Below, one piece after another: positions 1 to 6,322 of a stretch of DNA of 7,807 bases; within the stretch, counting starts at the first letter, position 1, and each line of letters begins with the position of its first letter. This DNA comes from Candidatus Pelagibacter sp. TMED153 (lineage in GTDB: Bacteria > Pseudomonadota > Alphaproteobacteria > Pelagibacterales > Pelagibacteraceae): NCBI GenBank assembly GCA_002169935.2, contig NHHC02000039.1, positions 1 through 7,807 on the forward strand. Reading direction: 5' to 3'. A program made the translations under genes and the position numbers. The notes beneath the pieces were generated by a model. That model saw only the letters and a list, made by a program, of their open reading frames with translations, had not been told where the DNA came from and did not search any database.

Positions 1-31
1 TTCAACAAACCGTTTATATCAGGTTGTTTTA

Positions 32-65
32 ATTTCATTTTTCTTTAACATTAATTTTCTATATA
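32..65 (+). promoter_or_regulatory. Weak candidate PHO box and -10 before phoR
   Basis: Bases 32-49 match the 18-base PHO-box consensus at 13 of 18 positions by hand (ATTTCAT-N4-CTTTAAC). After a 10-base gap comes TATATA at 60-65, the same box-to--10 spacing as the three other candidates in this window. The predicted start of transcription would fall within a few bases of the ATG at 75. Both conserved G positions of the half-sites are T here and the region is very AT-rich, so chance is a serious alternative. Autoregulation of phoR would be usual for the family. Confidence 0.25.
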
Positions 66-74
66 AACATTTCT

Positions 75-1343
75 ATGTTTGTTCATAAAGATATAATTAT
101 CGTATTCATATTTATATTACTAGTATGTCTACTTTTTATCTTTCTTTTCTTAAAAGATCTTAGAAGTGTAATTAAAAATTTACAGAATTTCTCCGGTAAA
201 CCAATTAAAAGCTCTCGGTTATTTTTTTTTAAATTATACGAGCCTGTAATTTTTAACTTAAATAGTATTTTAAAAAAATATCAGGACAACTACAGGATCG
301 AGCAATTAAGGGTTTTTTTCTTTAATTATTTTTTTCAAAATTTTCCCGATCCACTCTTAATTATAGATCAGCGTCTTTATGTTATAGAGTTTAATTCAGC
401 AAGTGGACAACTTCTTGGAGAAAATATTAAAAACAAAAATATTTTTTCTGTTCTCAGAATACCTGAACTTAGTGATCTTATTGATGAATCACAAAAAAAG
501 AAAAAACCAATTGAAAAAGAAGTAGACTTGATTTATCCATCCGAAAGAATTTATAAAATTTGGATTTCTGGGAGCAGAGATGTTGGTAAAAATAAATTAA
601 GTTTTATTAGACTCTTTGATACAACTGCAGAACATAATTTACAAAACTTGCAAAAAGATTTTATAGCTAACGCCAGTCATGAACTTAAAACTCCTATTTC
701 AGTAATAATTGGTTATTGTGAAACACTTCTTAAAGAAAAAGATACTAAAAAAGATATAAAAGAAAGTTTTTTAAAAACCATGAGCAGCGAAGCTGAACGA
801 ATGTCAAAACTTGTGAGTGAATTACTATCTTTGTCGCGAATCGAGAGGACTGAATTTAGTCCTCCAGAAGAAAAAGTAAGCTTAAATAAAATAATAAATG
901 GTGTAAAAACGATCTGTTTAGAAAGAAAATTATTTAAACGAATTGATTGTAAGTTTTTAATTCCAAAAAAAGAAATTTTTATTACCGGCGATGAATCAGA
1001 GCTTAATCAGGTTTTTTTTAATATTATTGAAAACGCCATTACACATAGTCAATCAAAGAAACCGATACAGGTAAGTATCAAGATTATTAAAGATGTTGTA
1101 AATCTAACCGTTGAGGACTTTGGCATTGGTGTTGCAACTCAAAATATTCCTCTTTTAACAAAAAGATTTTTTAGAGTCGATCCCTCTCGTTCAAGGAAAT
1201 TAGGTAATACAGGTCTTGGATTATCAATAGTTAAGCATATTTTAAATCGTCATAATGCTAATTTTCACATTGAATCAGAAATTGGAAAAGGATCTAAATT
1301 TTTAGTTACATTTAAAACTAATAACCCTAACTTGTTGCAATAA
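75..1343 (+). CDS. phoR: PhoR-type phosphate-regulon sensor histidine kinase
   Basis: Membrane-bound sensor kinase that would phosphorylate the response regulator PhoB when phosphate is scarce. A hydrophobic stretch at residues 7-27 anchors it. A PAS-like region follows at about 85-185 (PDPLLIID at 91-98). The HisKA motif FIANASHELKTP has the phospho-accepting His202. The ATPase boxes are all present: N box NIIENA (316-321), G1 DFGIG (348-352), F box RFFRVD (364-369) and G2 GNTGLGLS (377-384). The length of 422 residues is usual for PhoR. There is no large periplasmic domain, which also fits PhoR, since the protein senses through the Pst/PhoU system. The ATG at 75 is the first after an in-frame stop at 30-32, and no clear Shine-Dalgarno precedes it. 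No phoB is seen within the window. The PhoR assignment over a generic kinase rests on architecture plus the PHO-box neighbours. Confidence 0.85.
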   Translation: MFVHKDIIIVFIFILLVCLLFIFLFLKDLRSVIKNLQNFSGKPIKSSRLFFFKLYEPVIFNLNSILKKYQDNYRIEQLRVFFFNYFFQNFPDPLLIIDQRLYVIEFNSASGQLLGENIKNKNIFSVLRIPELSDLIDESQKKKKPIEKEVDLIYPSERIYKIWISGSRDVGKNKLSFIRLFDTTAEHNLQNLQKDFIANASHELKTPISVIIGYCETLLKEKDTKKDIKESFLKTMSSEAERMSKLVSELLSLSRIERTEFSPPEEKVSLNKIINGVKTICLERKLFKRIDCKFLIPKKEIFITGDESELNQVFFNIIENAITHSQSKKPIQVSIKIIKDVVNLTVEDFGIGVATQNIPLLTKRFFRVDPSRSRKLGNTGLGLSIVKHILNRHNANFHIESEIGKGSKFLVTFKTNNPNLLQ

Positions 1344-1380
1344 TACAACACAAATCGTTTAATTTTTTTTCAAATATAAT

Positions 1381-1414
1381 TTGTCATAAAATTGTTACAT
1401 AAAGATTTTATGTT
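1381..1414 (+). promoter_or_regulatory. PHO box and -10 of the porin gene
   Basis: TTGTCAT (1381-1387), four A's, then TTGTTAC (1392-1398) form two direct 7-base half-sites at an 11-base period. They match CTGTCATAWAWCTGTMAY at 15 of 18 positions by hand. Ten bases later lies TATGTT (1409-1414), a plausible -10. This is the known arrangement of PhoB-activated promoters, in which the PHO box replaces the -35. Transcription would start near 1421, leaving a leader of about 34 bases that includes the ribosome binding site. Confidence 0.72.
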
Positions 1415-1445
1415 TCTTACTTAATATTATTAATCTTATTAAATG

Positions 1446-1451
1446 AGGAAA
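1446..1451 (+). promoter_or_regulatory. Ribosome binding site deciding the porin start
   Basis: AGGAAA lies five bases or so before ATG 1455 and just after the upstream in-frame ATG at 1443. It can only serve the second ATG, and the protein from there begins with a clean signal peptide. Confidence 0.7.
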
Positions 1452-1454
1452 GAA

Positions 1455-2912
1455 ATGAATAAATATTATGCTGGATTAGCCGTAATGGCTACGGGAGCTT
1501 TCATTGGTACAGCAAGTGCTCAAGACTACGGTGCACAGATCGATGCTTTGCAAAATGAAGTTCTTAAAATGAAACAAAAAATGTCTAAAGGTGATGGTAA
1601 GGGCAAAGCCTACTTTGAAAAAGGTAAGGGTTTGCGTGTCAAAAGTATCGACGGAAAATATAAGTTTCAAATAAAAGGCAGAATTATGTATGATGTTGGT
1701 GGTATTCTTGACTATGATGGAACTCTCGCTGATGGATCAACCGGAACAATTACTGAAGCTGGTCTAGGTTCAGAATTTAGAAGACTTAGATTCACATTAA
1801 AAGGTGATATTGGAAATGGATGGGGTTTTGCTTTCCAACCTGATTTTGCAGATGGAGGTGATGACTCCGCAGATAGAACTGTTATATTCAAAGATGCTCT
1901 TATCTACAAAGGCATTAAAGGATTTGGTAAGCTTACATTTGGTAACCAAAAAGCAGCAGCAGGATTGTATGAAAATACAAGTTCTAACAATTTGATATTC
2001 ATGGAAAGACCAATGCATAATGAAACTATGAATTTTGGTCACAGAGCTGGTATTGGTTACGATACATCTGGAGCATTTGGTAAAAGGTTTCACTTAAAGG
2101 CGACTCTTTTCCACGGTATGGAAAGCGCTATAGAGCAAAATATATCCGATGGTAGCGGGGGTCCAACAAATACTGAAAGGAACAACGAATCTTTTGGAGG
2201 TAGTGTTGCAACACAATATCAACTATTAAAAAGTAAAAATGAACATATATTTGGTAAAGGAACATCTCTTCTTATAGGTGCTCATTTTGGTGCATTAGAC
2301 CTTAGTAATACAGATACTGATACGGCTGGGGATCGTAATGGCTTTGGTCGTTATGACACAAATAGTGCTAGAGCAAACGGACTGCATACTTTAGTTGACA
2401 AACCAATAGATTTAGGTGATGAACTCAATCTTAAATATCATCACTTCTTTGGTCCACAATATAGTCTGATTATGGGACAACTATTTTCTCAGGCTGAATA
2501 CCAAGTTGGTAAATATGAATATTCAGCACCAAATACAGTGAATGCTGTAGCTGAAGAAGATTTTGATTTTCATGGAGGTTCTATAAGTATAGCATATGCT
2601 TTCTCTGGAAATTTCAAGCACAGTGGTAAAAAAGGAGCACTGGGTGGGTTAAAATGCAAAAGACATTGCTTTATGCCGAAATATCAATACGAATGGGTAG
2701 ATCAAACAGATCATGACGGCAATGCAGCCGGAACTGGAGATAGAAACGGTGGTTCAGGTGAAGCTCATACATTCGGTTTCAATCACTATTTCAACTCTAA
2801 TGTAAGATTAATGATGGAATATACCTATGGTGATTATGGTTCAGATAATTCAAATGGTATGAGATCATCTGAGATGTCATCAATTCAAACTAGATTACAT
2901 CTTAAATACTAG
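1455..2912 (+). CDS. OprP/OprO-like outer-membrane porin, probably phosphate/anion selective
   Basis: Outer-membrane beta-barrel porin resembling the Porin_O_P family, which passes phosphate and polyphosphate in Pseudomonas. From ATG 1455 the product is 485 residues, normal for the family. A signal peptide covers residues 1-22, with a basic start, a hydrophobic core and the likely cleavage site ASA|QD. A short heptad stretch follows (QIDALQNEVLKMKQKM), as in many trimeric porins. The barrel has alternating, glycine- and aromatic-rich strands such as FQIKGRIMYDVGG and FRRLRFTLKGD, and the chain ends in an aromatic residue (LHLKY). A longer form from ATG 1443 is possible but lacks a ribosome binding site. 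The upstream PHO box supports induction by phosphate limitation. Selectivity for phosphate is inferred from that context; the exact substrate cannot be read from the sequence. Confidence 0.8.
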   Translation: MNKYYAGLAVMATGAFIGTASAQDYGAQIDALQNEVLKMKQKMSKGDGKGKAYFEKGKGLRVKSIDGKYKFQIKGRIMYDVGGILDYDGTLADGSTGTITEAGLGSEFRRLRFTLKGDIGNGWGFAFQPDFADGGDDSADRTVIFKDALIYKGIKGFGKLTFGNQKAAAGLYENTSSNNLIFMERPMHNETMNFGHRAGIGYDTSGAFGKRFHLKATLFHGMESAIEQNISDGSGGPTNTERNNESFGGSVATQYQLLKSKNEHIFGKGTSLLIGAHFGALDLSNTDTDTAGDRNGFGRYDTNSARANGLHTLVDKPIDLGDELNLKYHHFFGPQYSLIMGQLFSQAEYQVGKYEYSAPNTVNAVAEEDFDFHGGSISIAYAFSGNFKHSGKKGALGGLKCKRHCFMPKYQYEWVDQTDHDGNAAGTGDRNGGSGEAHTFGFNHYFNSNVRLMMEYTYGDYGSDNSNGMRSSEMSSIQTRLHLKY

Positions 2913-2934
2913 TCAATACTTCCTTACCCCAATT

Positions 2935-2961
2935 AAAAGGCCCTTCGGGGCCTTTTTTTTT
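2935..2961 (+). terminator. Intrinsic terminator after the porin gene
   Basis: AAAAGGCCC (2935-2943), a TTCG tetraloop (2944-2947) and GGGCCTTTT (2948-2956) form a perfect nine-pair stem, followed by a T run to 2961. The C(UUCG)G loop is exceptionally stable. The A-rich start of the stem means it could also work leftward, but no leftward gene ends here. It separates the porin from the plcP-agt unit. Confidence 0.95.
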
Positions 2962-2973
2962 ATATGTAATAGT

Positions 2974-3007
2974 TTGTAATAATTTTGACACAAAATGTTG
3001 TTATTTT
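2974..3007 (+). promoter_or_regulatory. Candidate PHO box and -10 before plcP
   Basis: Bases 2974-2991 (TTGTAAT-N4-TTGACAC) match the PHO consensus at 13 of 18 by hand. After exactly 10 bases comes TATTTT (3002-3007). The box ends 22 bases before the ATG, the same distance as the much better box before the GAPDH gene. The second half-site overlaps TTGACA (2985-2990), which also sits 17 bases before TAAAAT (3008-3013); that sigma-70 reading would start transcription inside the gene. The match is imperfect, so this is a candidate only. Confidence 0.42.
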
Positions 3008-3013
3008 TAAAAT

Positions 3014-3817
3014 ATGGATGGGCAATCCTACAAAAGATTAAAAGGATACCGGACTGTTTGGATTTCCGACCTTCACCTTGGAACTTCTGGTTGCAAAGCA
3101 GAGCTGTTATTAGAATTTCTTAAACAAGTTAAAACTGACACCATCTATTTGGTCGGTGACATCGTTGATGGTTGGAGATTAAAAAAAAAATGGTATTGGC
3201 CACAATCACACAACGACGTTGTTCAAAAACTTCTTAGAAAAGCTAGAAAAGGTGTCAAAGTTATTTTTATACCTGGAAATCATGATGAGGCTGCCCGCAA
3301 ATATATTGGTGTAAACTTTGGTGACATAAAAATCATGAAATACGCTATTCATAAAACAATTAAAGGAAAAAAACTTTGGATTATTCATGGTGACCAATTT
3401 GATGGCATAATAAAGCATGCCAAATGGCTTGCTTATTTAGGTGATAAGGGTTATGTAACCTTAATAAAAATTAATACACTATTTAACAAGTTCAGAAGAT
3501 TCTTTAATTTACCCTATTGGTCCCTATCCCAATTTTTAAAACATAAAGTAAAAAAAGCTGTATCATTTGTTACAGCTTACGAGCATATTATGGCTAAAGA
3601 GGCAAAAAGAAGAGGCTTTGATGGGGTTGTATGTGGTCATATACACAAAGCAGAGTTAAAAATAATTGATGGTATAATCTATGCTAATGATGGTGATTGG
3701 GTTGAATCCCTTACTGCTTTGGTTGAGAATTATGATGGAACACTCGAGATAATTGATTGGTCTGAGAAAGTTAAGCAACAACACAACAAATTAATTTTAA
3801 CACACTCGAAAATTTAA
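3014..3817 (+). CDS. plcP: PlcP-type metallophosphoesterase (phospholipase C), LpxH-like fold
   Basis: A 267-residue metallophosphoesterase. The dinuclear-metal motifs are complete: SDLHLG (18-23, Asp19 and His21), GDIVDGW (48-54, Asp49), GNHDE (88-92), HGDQFD (125-130) and GHIH (208-211), followed by NDGDWVES (225-232). Automatic annotation usually names such proteins UDP-2,3-diacylglucosamine diphosphatase. In Sinorhizobium and marine bacteria, however, members next to an Agt-type glycosyltransferase are PlcP, which cleaves phospholipids to diacylglycerol and a phosphorylated head group during phosphate starvation. The following gene here is exactly such a glycosyltransferase, seven bases downstream, so PlcP is the better call. 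The ATG is the only reasonable start, because an in-frame stop lies at 3008-3010. There is no Shine-Dalgarno, and a candidate PHO promoter suggests a leaderless message. A true lipid A LpxH remains the alternative. Confidence 0.78.
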   Translation: MDGQSYKRLKGYRTVWISDLHLGTSGCKAELLLEFLKQVKTDTIYLVGDIVDGWRLKKKWYWPQSHNDVVQKLLRKARKGVKVIFIPGNHDEAARKYIGVNFGDIKIMKYAIHKTIKGKKLWIIHGDQFDGIIKHAKWLAYLGDKGYVTLIKINTLFNKFRRFFNLPYWSLSQFLKHKVKKAVSFVTAYEHIMAKEAKRRGFDGVVCGHIHKAELKIIDGIIYANDGDWVESLTALVENYDGTLEIIDWSEKVKQQHNKLILTHSKI

Positions 3818-3824
3818 AAGAACA

Positions 3825-5222
3825 ATGAAAATATCCATAATTTCAGATGCGTGGATGCCCCAAGTCAACGGCGTTGTTCACACCTTAAGTCATACTAAAA
3901 GAATACTAGAAAAAAGAGGTCATCATGTTCAAATGATTACTCCAAACGTTTTCAATACTTTTCCCTGTCCTACTTATCCGGAGATTCGTCTTGCTTTATT
4001 TCCATACAATAAAGTAAAAAAAATGATCAATGACTTTTTACCGGATGCTATTCATATTGTAACGGAGGGTCCCCTTGGCCTTGCTGCTAGGAATTTTGTT
4101 GTAAAAAATGGTTTTACTTATACGACATCTTTTCATACACGATTTGCAGAATATATTTATGAAAGGTCAAGATTACCACTTTCTTTAAGTTACAGCTACT
4201 TGAGATGGTTTCACAATAAAGCTTACAAAATTTTAACACCAACTAAATCTATTATGGAGGAATTAAGTGATTGGGGTATTAAAAACACAACAGAATGGCC
4301 TCGAGGAGTTGATACAAGCTTGTTTAAGCCACCAAAAAAAAAAATTAAAAATCCCAGGCCTGTTTTGATAAATGTTGGACGCGTTGCTGTTGAAAAAAAT
4401 CTTGAAGAATTCCTTAGTCTCAATATCAATTGTGACAAATGGGTAGTTGGTGATGGTCCGGATAAACGTAAATTGGAAAAAAAATATCCTAATGTTAGGT
4501 TTTTTGGACAAAAGTCGCCCAAAGAACTTCCTAATCTTTATGGAAAAGCCGATCTTTTTGTTTTTCCTAGTAAAACTGATACCTTTGGCCTTGTTATTCT
4601 TGAAGCTATGGCATGTGGGCTTCCTGTAGCAGCTTTTCCCGTTTCAGGTCCTCTAAATGTAATTGGTAACAGTGGTGCTGGAGTTTTGGATAAAAATTTA
4701 CAAAAAGCTTGCGAGAAGGCAATTCAAATTAAACCCTCAGTGCCAATTAACCATGCAAAGAAATTTAAGTGGGAACGAGTGGCTAGTATATTTGAATCAA
4801 ATTTACAAATCGCATCTAAAAGAAATCCGAAAACTTATATTTTAAATGATAACCCTCACAAAAAGAACACTGGATTTAAAAGACTTTTTTTTGCATTAAT
4901 AAATAGTCTTTCTGGTTTTGTTTTTGCTTTTAAAGAGGAAAGTGCTTTCAGGCAAGAGCTCCTATTGAGTGTACTTCTTTTTCCCTCCATATTTTTTTTT
5001 CCTACATCTCCAATTGAAAAAATATTAATGATTGGTAGCTTGTTAATTTTATTAATAGTTGAACTTCTTAACTCTAGTGTTGAAGCAGCTATTGATAGAA
5101 TCTCTTTTTCTCAACATGATTTATCTAAGCGTGCCAAGGATCTTGGAAGTGCTGCCGTTTTTCTTTCTTTGCTTTTGGTTTTAATAACCTTCACAGTCAT
5201 AATCACAAAGTATCTAATCTAA
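3825..5222 (+). CDS. agt: Agt-type diacylglycerol glycosyltransferase fused to diacylglycerol kinase
   Basis: A two-domain protein of 465 residues. Residues 1 to about 340 are a GT4/GT-B glycosyltransferase: SDAWMPQVNGVV (7-18), SFHTRFAEY (102-110), the nucleotide-sugar part GRVAVEKN (185-192), and PSKTDTFGLVILEAMACG (248-265) with the acidic pair Asp252 and Glu260. This matches enzymes making mono-glycosyl diacylglycerol lipids. Residues 346-465 are a full DagK: EESAFRQE (371-378), VELLNSSVEAAIDR (412-425), RAKDLGSAAV (436-445) and about three membrane segments. Residues equal to E. coli DgkA Glu28, Glu69, Asn72, Glu76, Asp80 and Asp95 are all kept. No in-frame ATG with a ribosome binding site occurs at the junction, so it is a real fusion. 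Both halves use diacylglycerol, the product of PlcP from the gene just upstream. No SD is obvious; translation may be coupled to plcP. Confidence 0.85.
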   Translation: MKISIISDAWMPQVNGVVHTLSHTKRILEKRGHHVQMITPNVFNTFPCPTYPEIRLALFPYNKVKKMINDFLPDAIHIVTEGPLGLAARNFVVKNGFTYTTSFHTRFAEYIYERSRLPLSLSYSYLRWFHNKAYKILTPTKSIMEELSDWGIKNTTEWPRGVDTSLFKPPKKKIKNPRPVLINVGRVAVEKNLEEFLSLNINCDKWVVGDGPDKRKLEKKYPNVRFFGQKSPKELPNLYGKADLFVFPSKTDTFGLVILEAMACGLPVAAFPVSGPLNVIGNSGAGVLDKNLQKACEKAIQIKPSVPINHAKKFKWERVASIFESNLQIASKRNPKTYILNDNPHKKNTGFKRLFFALINSLSGFVFAFKEESAFRQELLLSVLLFPSIFFFPTSPIEKILMIGSLLILLIVELLNSSVEAAIDRISFSQHDLSKRAKDLGSAAVFLSLLLVLITFTVIITKYLI

Positions 5223-5223
5223 G

Positions 5224-5336
5224 TAAGTGCTTATACACTTATTTAAATCGCTACTAGTTATTATATAAAAAGAGAAAAATGTGTGTATGCACTTAAATAA
5301 CAATTTGTACTTACATATTATAAGTGCATATACACT
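5224..5336. repeat. Three spaced GTG-N6-CAC palindromic motifs
   Basis: In the 115 bases between the convergent agt-dagK and fae genes, three copies of an imperfect palindrome occur. They are TAAGTG-CTTATA-CACTTA (5224-5241), a weaker copy with GTG at 5281-5283 and CACTT at 5290-5294, and TAAGTG-CATATA-CACTA (5321-5337), whose last base abuts the fae stop codon. Centres are 54 and 43 bases apart, close to whole helical turns. The stems are only 3-6 pairs and lack T runs, so they look more like operator sites than terminators. A related half-site recurs at 6646-6656. Confidence 0.5.
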
Positions 5337-5337
5337 A

Positions 5338-5880
5338 TTATTTATCTAGTTCTTTTTGATAGTATTTGTGAATAATCGAGTCCTGGTTTTCTAACAACCA
5401 ATCTATAGAAGGTTCATTGGTCATAGCTTTTTTAATAGCATTAGTTGTTGCCTTCCTATGAATATCAAAAAGTATTTTATGATCTAGACTCTCATCCTTA
5501 GCTACTAAAGGGTTTAACCAGACAGAAACTATTATTCCCAAATCATTTGCCCTATCTTTGGGTATATATCCTTCTTTAACTGAATCTAAAACACCATTAG
5601 CAATCGCGCCCTGTACTGTTCCCATTAAAATATTGGTGTATTTATCATCCTTAACTGTAACTTTACTAACCATAAGGGTTGCTGGCTTTACCATAACATC
5701 AGTATTCATTATTGCCAGGACCTTAGTATGGCCTTTGATCTGGTTTCCAATAAGAGTAGCAAAAGCAGTCCCAAAGGGACCGTCTAATTCACCAATAACT
5801 ACTTCTGGCTCAGCTGCGGTTCCTGGAGGCCCTCCTGCAACTAAAGACTCCCCAATTTTCATTACAAAACTCTTACTCAT
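5338..5880 (-). CDS. fae: Fae-family protein (formaldehyde-activating enzyme homologue)
   Basis: A cytoplasmic protein of 180 residues, near the usual length of about 170 for Fae. The true enzyme joins formaldehyde to tetrahydromethanopterin to give methylene-H4MPT. Family landmarks: GESLVAGG (10-17), GTAFATL (37-43), KPATLMVSKVTV (65-76), GTVQGAIANGV (87-97) and IPKDRANDLG (106-115). An ungapped alignment from memory to Methylobacterium Fae (AHIDLIIG against AEPEVVIG) puts Glu24 where the proposed catalytic histidine stands. This may therefore be a Fae-like paralogue with another activity or ligand. No other H4MPT-pathway gene is present in the window. A strong AAGGAG (5889-5894 on the + map) precedes the start, 17 bases after the HTH gene, so the two form one operon. 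No clear terminator follows, only the GTG-N6-CAC motif. Confidence 0.8.
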   Translation of the reverse strand: MSKSFVMKIGESLVAGGPPGTAAEPEVVIGELDGPFGTAFATLIGNQIKGHTKVLAIMNTDVMVKPATLMVSKVTVKDDKYTNILMGTVQGAIANGVLDSVKEGYIPKDRANDLGIIVSVWLNPLVAKDESLDHKILFDIHRKATTNAIKKAMTNEPSIDWLLENQDSIIHKYYQKELDK

Positions 5881-5898
5881 TTATTTTACTCCTTTTTA

Positions 5899-6102
5899 CT
5901 AAATCATTTTTTTTAATTTTTTCTTAAGATCAATGGCTTCACAAGCTAATTTGATATATTTTGGAATTTTCACATCTTTCTCCCCCTTTTTTCCTTTTTC
6001 ATAATACTGAATCATCCTTCTTTTTAAACCAAGGGTAATAGCAGCCTCTGATTGAGACAAATTGTGCTTTTTTCTCCATTTTTTGAATTGCTCTTTATTC
6101 AT
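5899..6102 (-). CDS. Small XRE-like helix-turn-helix DNA-binding protein
   Basis: A basic protein of 67 residues. The pattern WRKKHNLSQSEAAITLGLKRRMIQYYEKG (residues 9-37) is a Cro/CI-type HTH: helix 2 at about 17-24, a turn at Gly25, and a recognition helix at about 27-35. The ending IPKYIKLACEAID (46-58) is typical of short XRE proteins of alphaproteobacteria and their phages. It is probably a dimeric repressor or local regulator. It lies directly upstream of fae on the same strand and faces a divergent promoter region rich in inverted repeats, so self-regulation and control of both flanks is likely. The lysine-rich protein at 6696 carries a diverged copy of this domain. No convincing Shine-Dalgarno is seen before its ATG. 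The DNA target is unknown. Confidence 0.8.
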   Translation of the reverse strand: MNKEQFKKWRKKHNLSQSEAAITLGLKRRMIQYYEKGKKGEKDVKIPKYIKLACEAIDLKKKLKKMI

Positions 6103-6163
6103 GAATTCGACCAGTTTTTAAGTATAGATAAATAATAAAAACAAACAAATATTAAAAAAAATA

Positions 6164-6197
6164 TTGACAAATACGCAATTGGTGCATATTTTATAAT
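6164..6197 (+). promoter_or_regulatory. Rightward sigma-70 promoter in the divergent region
   Basis: TTGACA (6164-6169) is followed after 17 bases by TATTTT (6187-6192). A perfect TATAAT overlaps at 6192-6197 but is 22 bases from that -35, so which -10 is used is unclear. It would drive the 25-residue ORF and the 99-residue gene. The spacer holds CAATTGGTGCATAT, similar to CAATAAGTGCGTAT in the promoter at 6630, suggesting shared control. A perfect TATAAT also reads leftward at 6196-6201 and could serve the HTH-fae operon. Confidence 0.6.
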
Positions 6198-6218
6198 TAT
6201 AGTGCGCAAAAATTGCGT
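6173..6218. promoter_or_regulatory. Inverted repeat centred on the -10, likely operator
   Basis: ACGCAATT (6173-6180) and AATTGCGT (6211-6218) are exact inverse copies, and the centre of symmetry (6195/6196) falls inside TATAAT. Nested within it is CGCAA-AAA-TTGCG (6205-6217). Arms 30 bases apart are about three helical turns, which suits two dimers of a small HTH protein binding on one face. Which protein binds is inference; the neighbouring HTH product is the obvious candidate. Confidence 0.5.
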
Positions 6219-6244
6219 GTGGATAAAACTTTGAAAGGATTTAT

Positions 6245-6322
6245 ATGCTTGGACATTTAGTATATTGGCAATTTGTTTTAAACAAAACCAAAACTCAGGG
6301 CCAAAAAAAAGTTAATAAATGA
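6245..6322 (+). CDS. 25-residue small ORF, translationally coupled
   Basis: A short ORF with ATG at 6245 and TGA at 6320-6322. It is preceded by a good Shine-Dalgarno, AAGGA (6235-6239), five bases before the start. The product has a hydrophobic, aromatic first half (MLGHLVYWQFVLNK) and a polar, lysine-rich second half. Its stop overlaps the next start as ATGA. The downstream gene has no ribosome binding site of its own, so this ORF could exist to deliver ribosomes to it. I do not recognise the peptide. It could be a leader peptide or a real small protein; the A-rich tail could also be chance coding. Confidence 0.5.
   Translation: MLGHLVYWQFVLNKTKTQGQKKVNK

Noticed and set aside
1333..1370. 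TGTTG/CAACA hairpin at the phoR stop codon followed later by a T run, as a possible terminator
   Set aside because: The stem is only five pairs, overlaps the stop codon, and the T run begins more than ten bases after it.
1443..1454. Upstream in-frame ATG as the porin start
   Set aside because: The Shine-Dalgarno lies between this ATG and the next, and starting at 1455 gives a clean signal peptide.
2985..3013. TTGACA-N17-TAAAAT as an ordinary sigma-70 promoter for plcP
   Set aside because: Transcription would start about seven bases downstream, inside the gene past its only usable ATG; the overlapping PHO-box reading fits better, though neither is proved.
5224..5336. The spaced palindromes read as a CRISPR array or as terminators
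   Set aside because: The units are short, unequal, degenerate and partly inverted, with no regular spacers, and the stems are weak with no T runs.
5558..5902. A 114-residue frame antisense to the Fae gene
   Set aside because: It is a shadow of the well-recognised Fae coding sequence and shows no family features or ribosome binding site.
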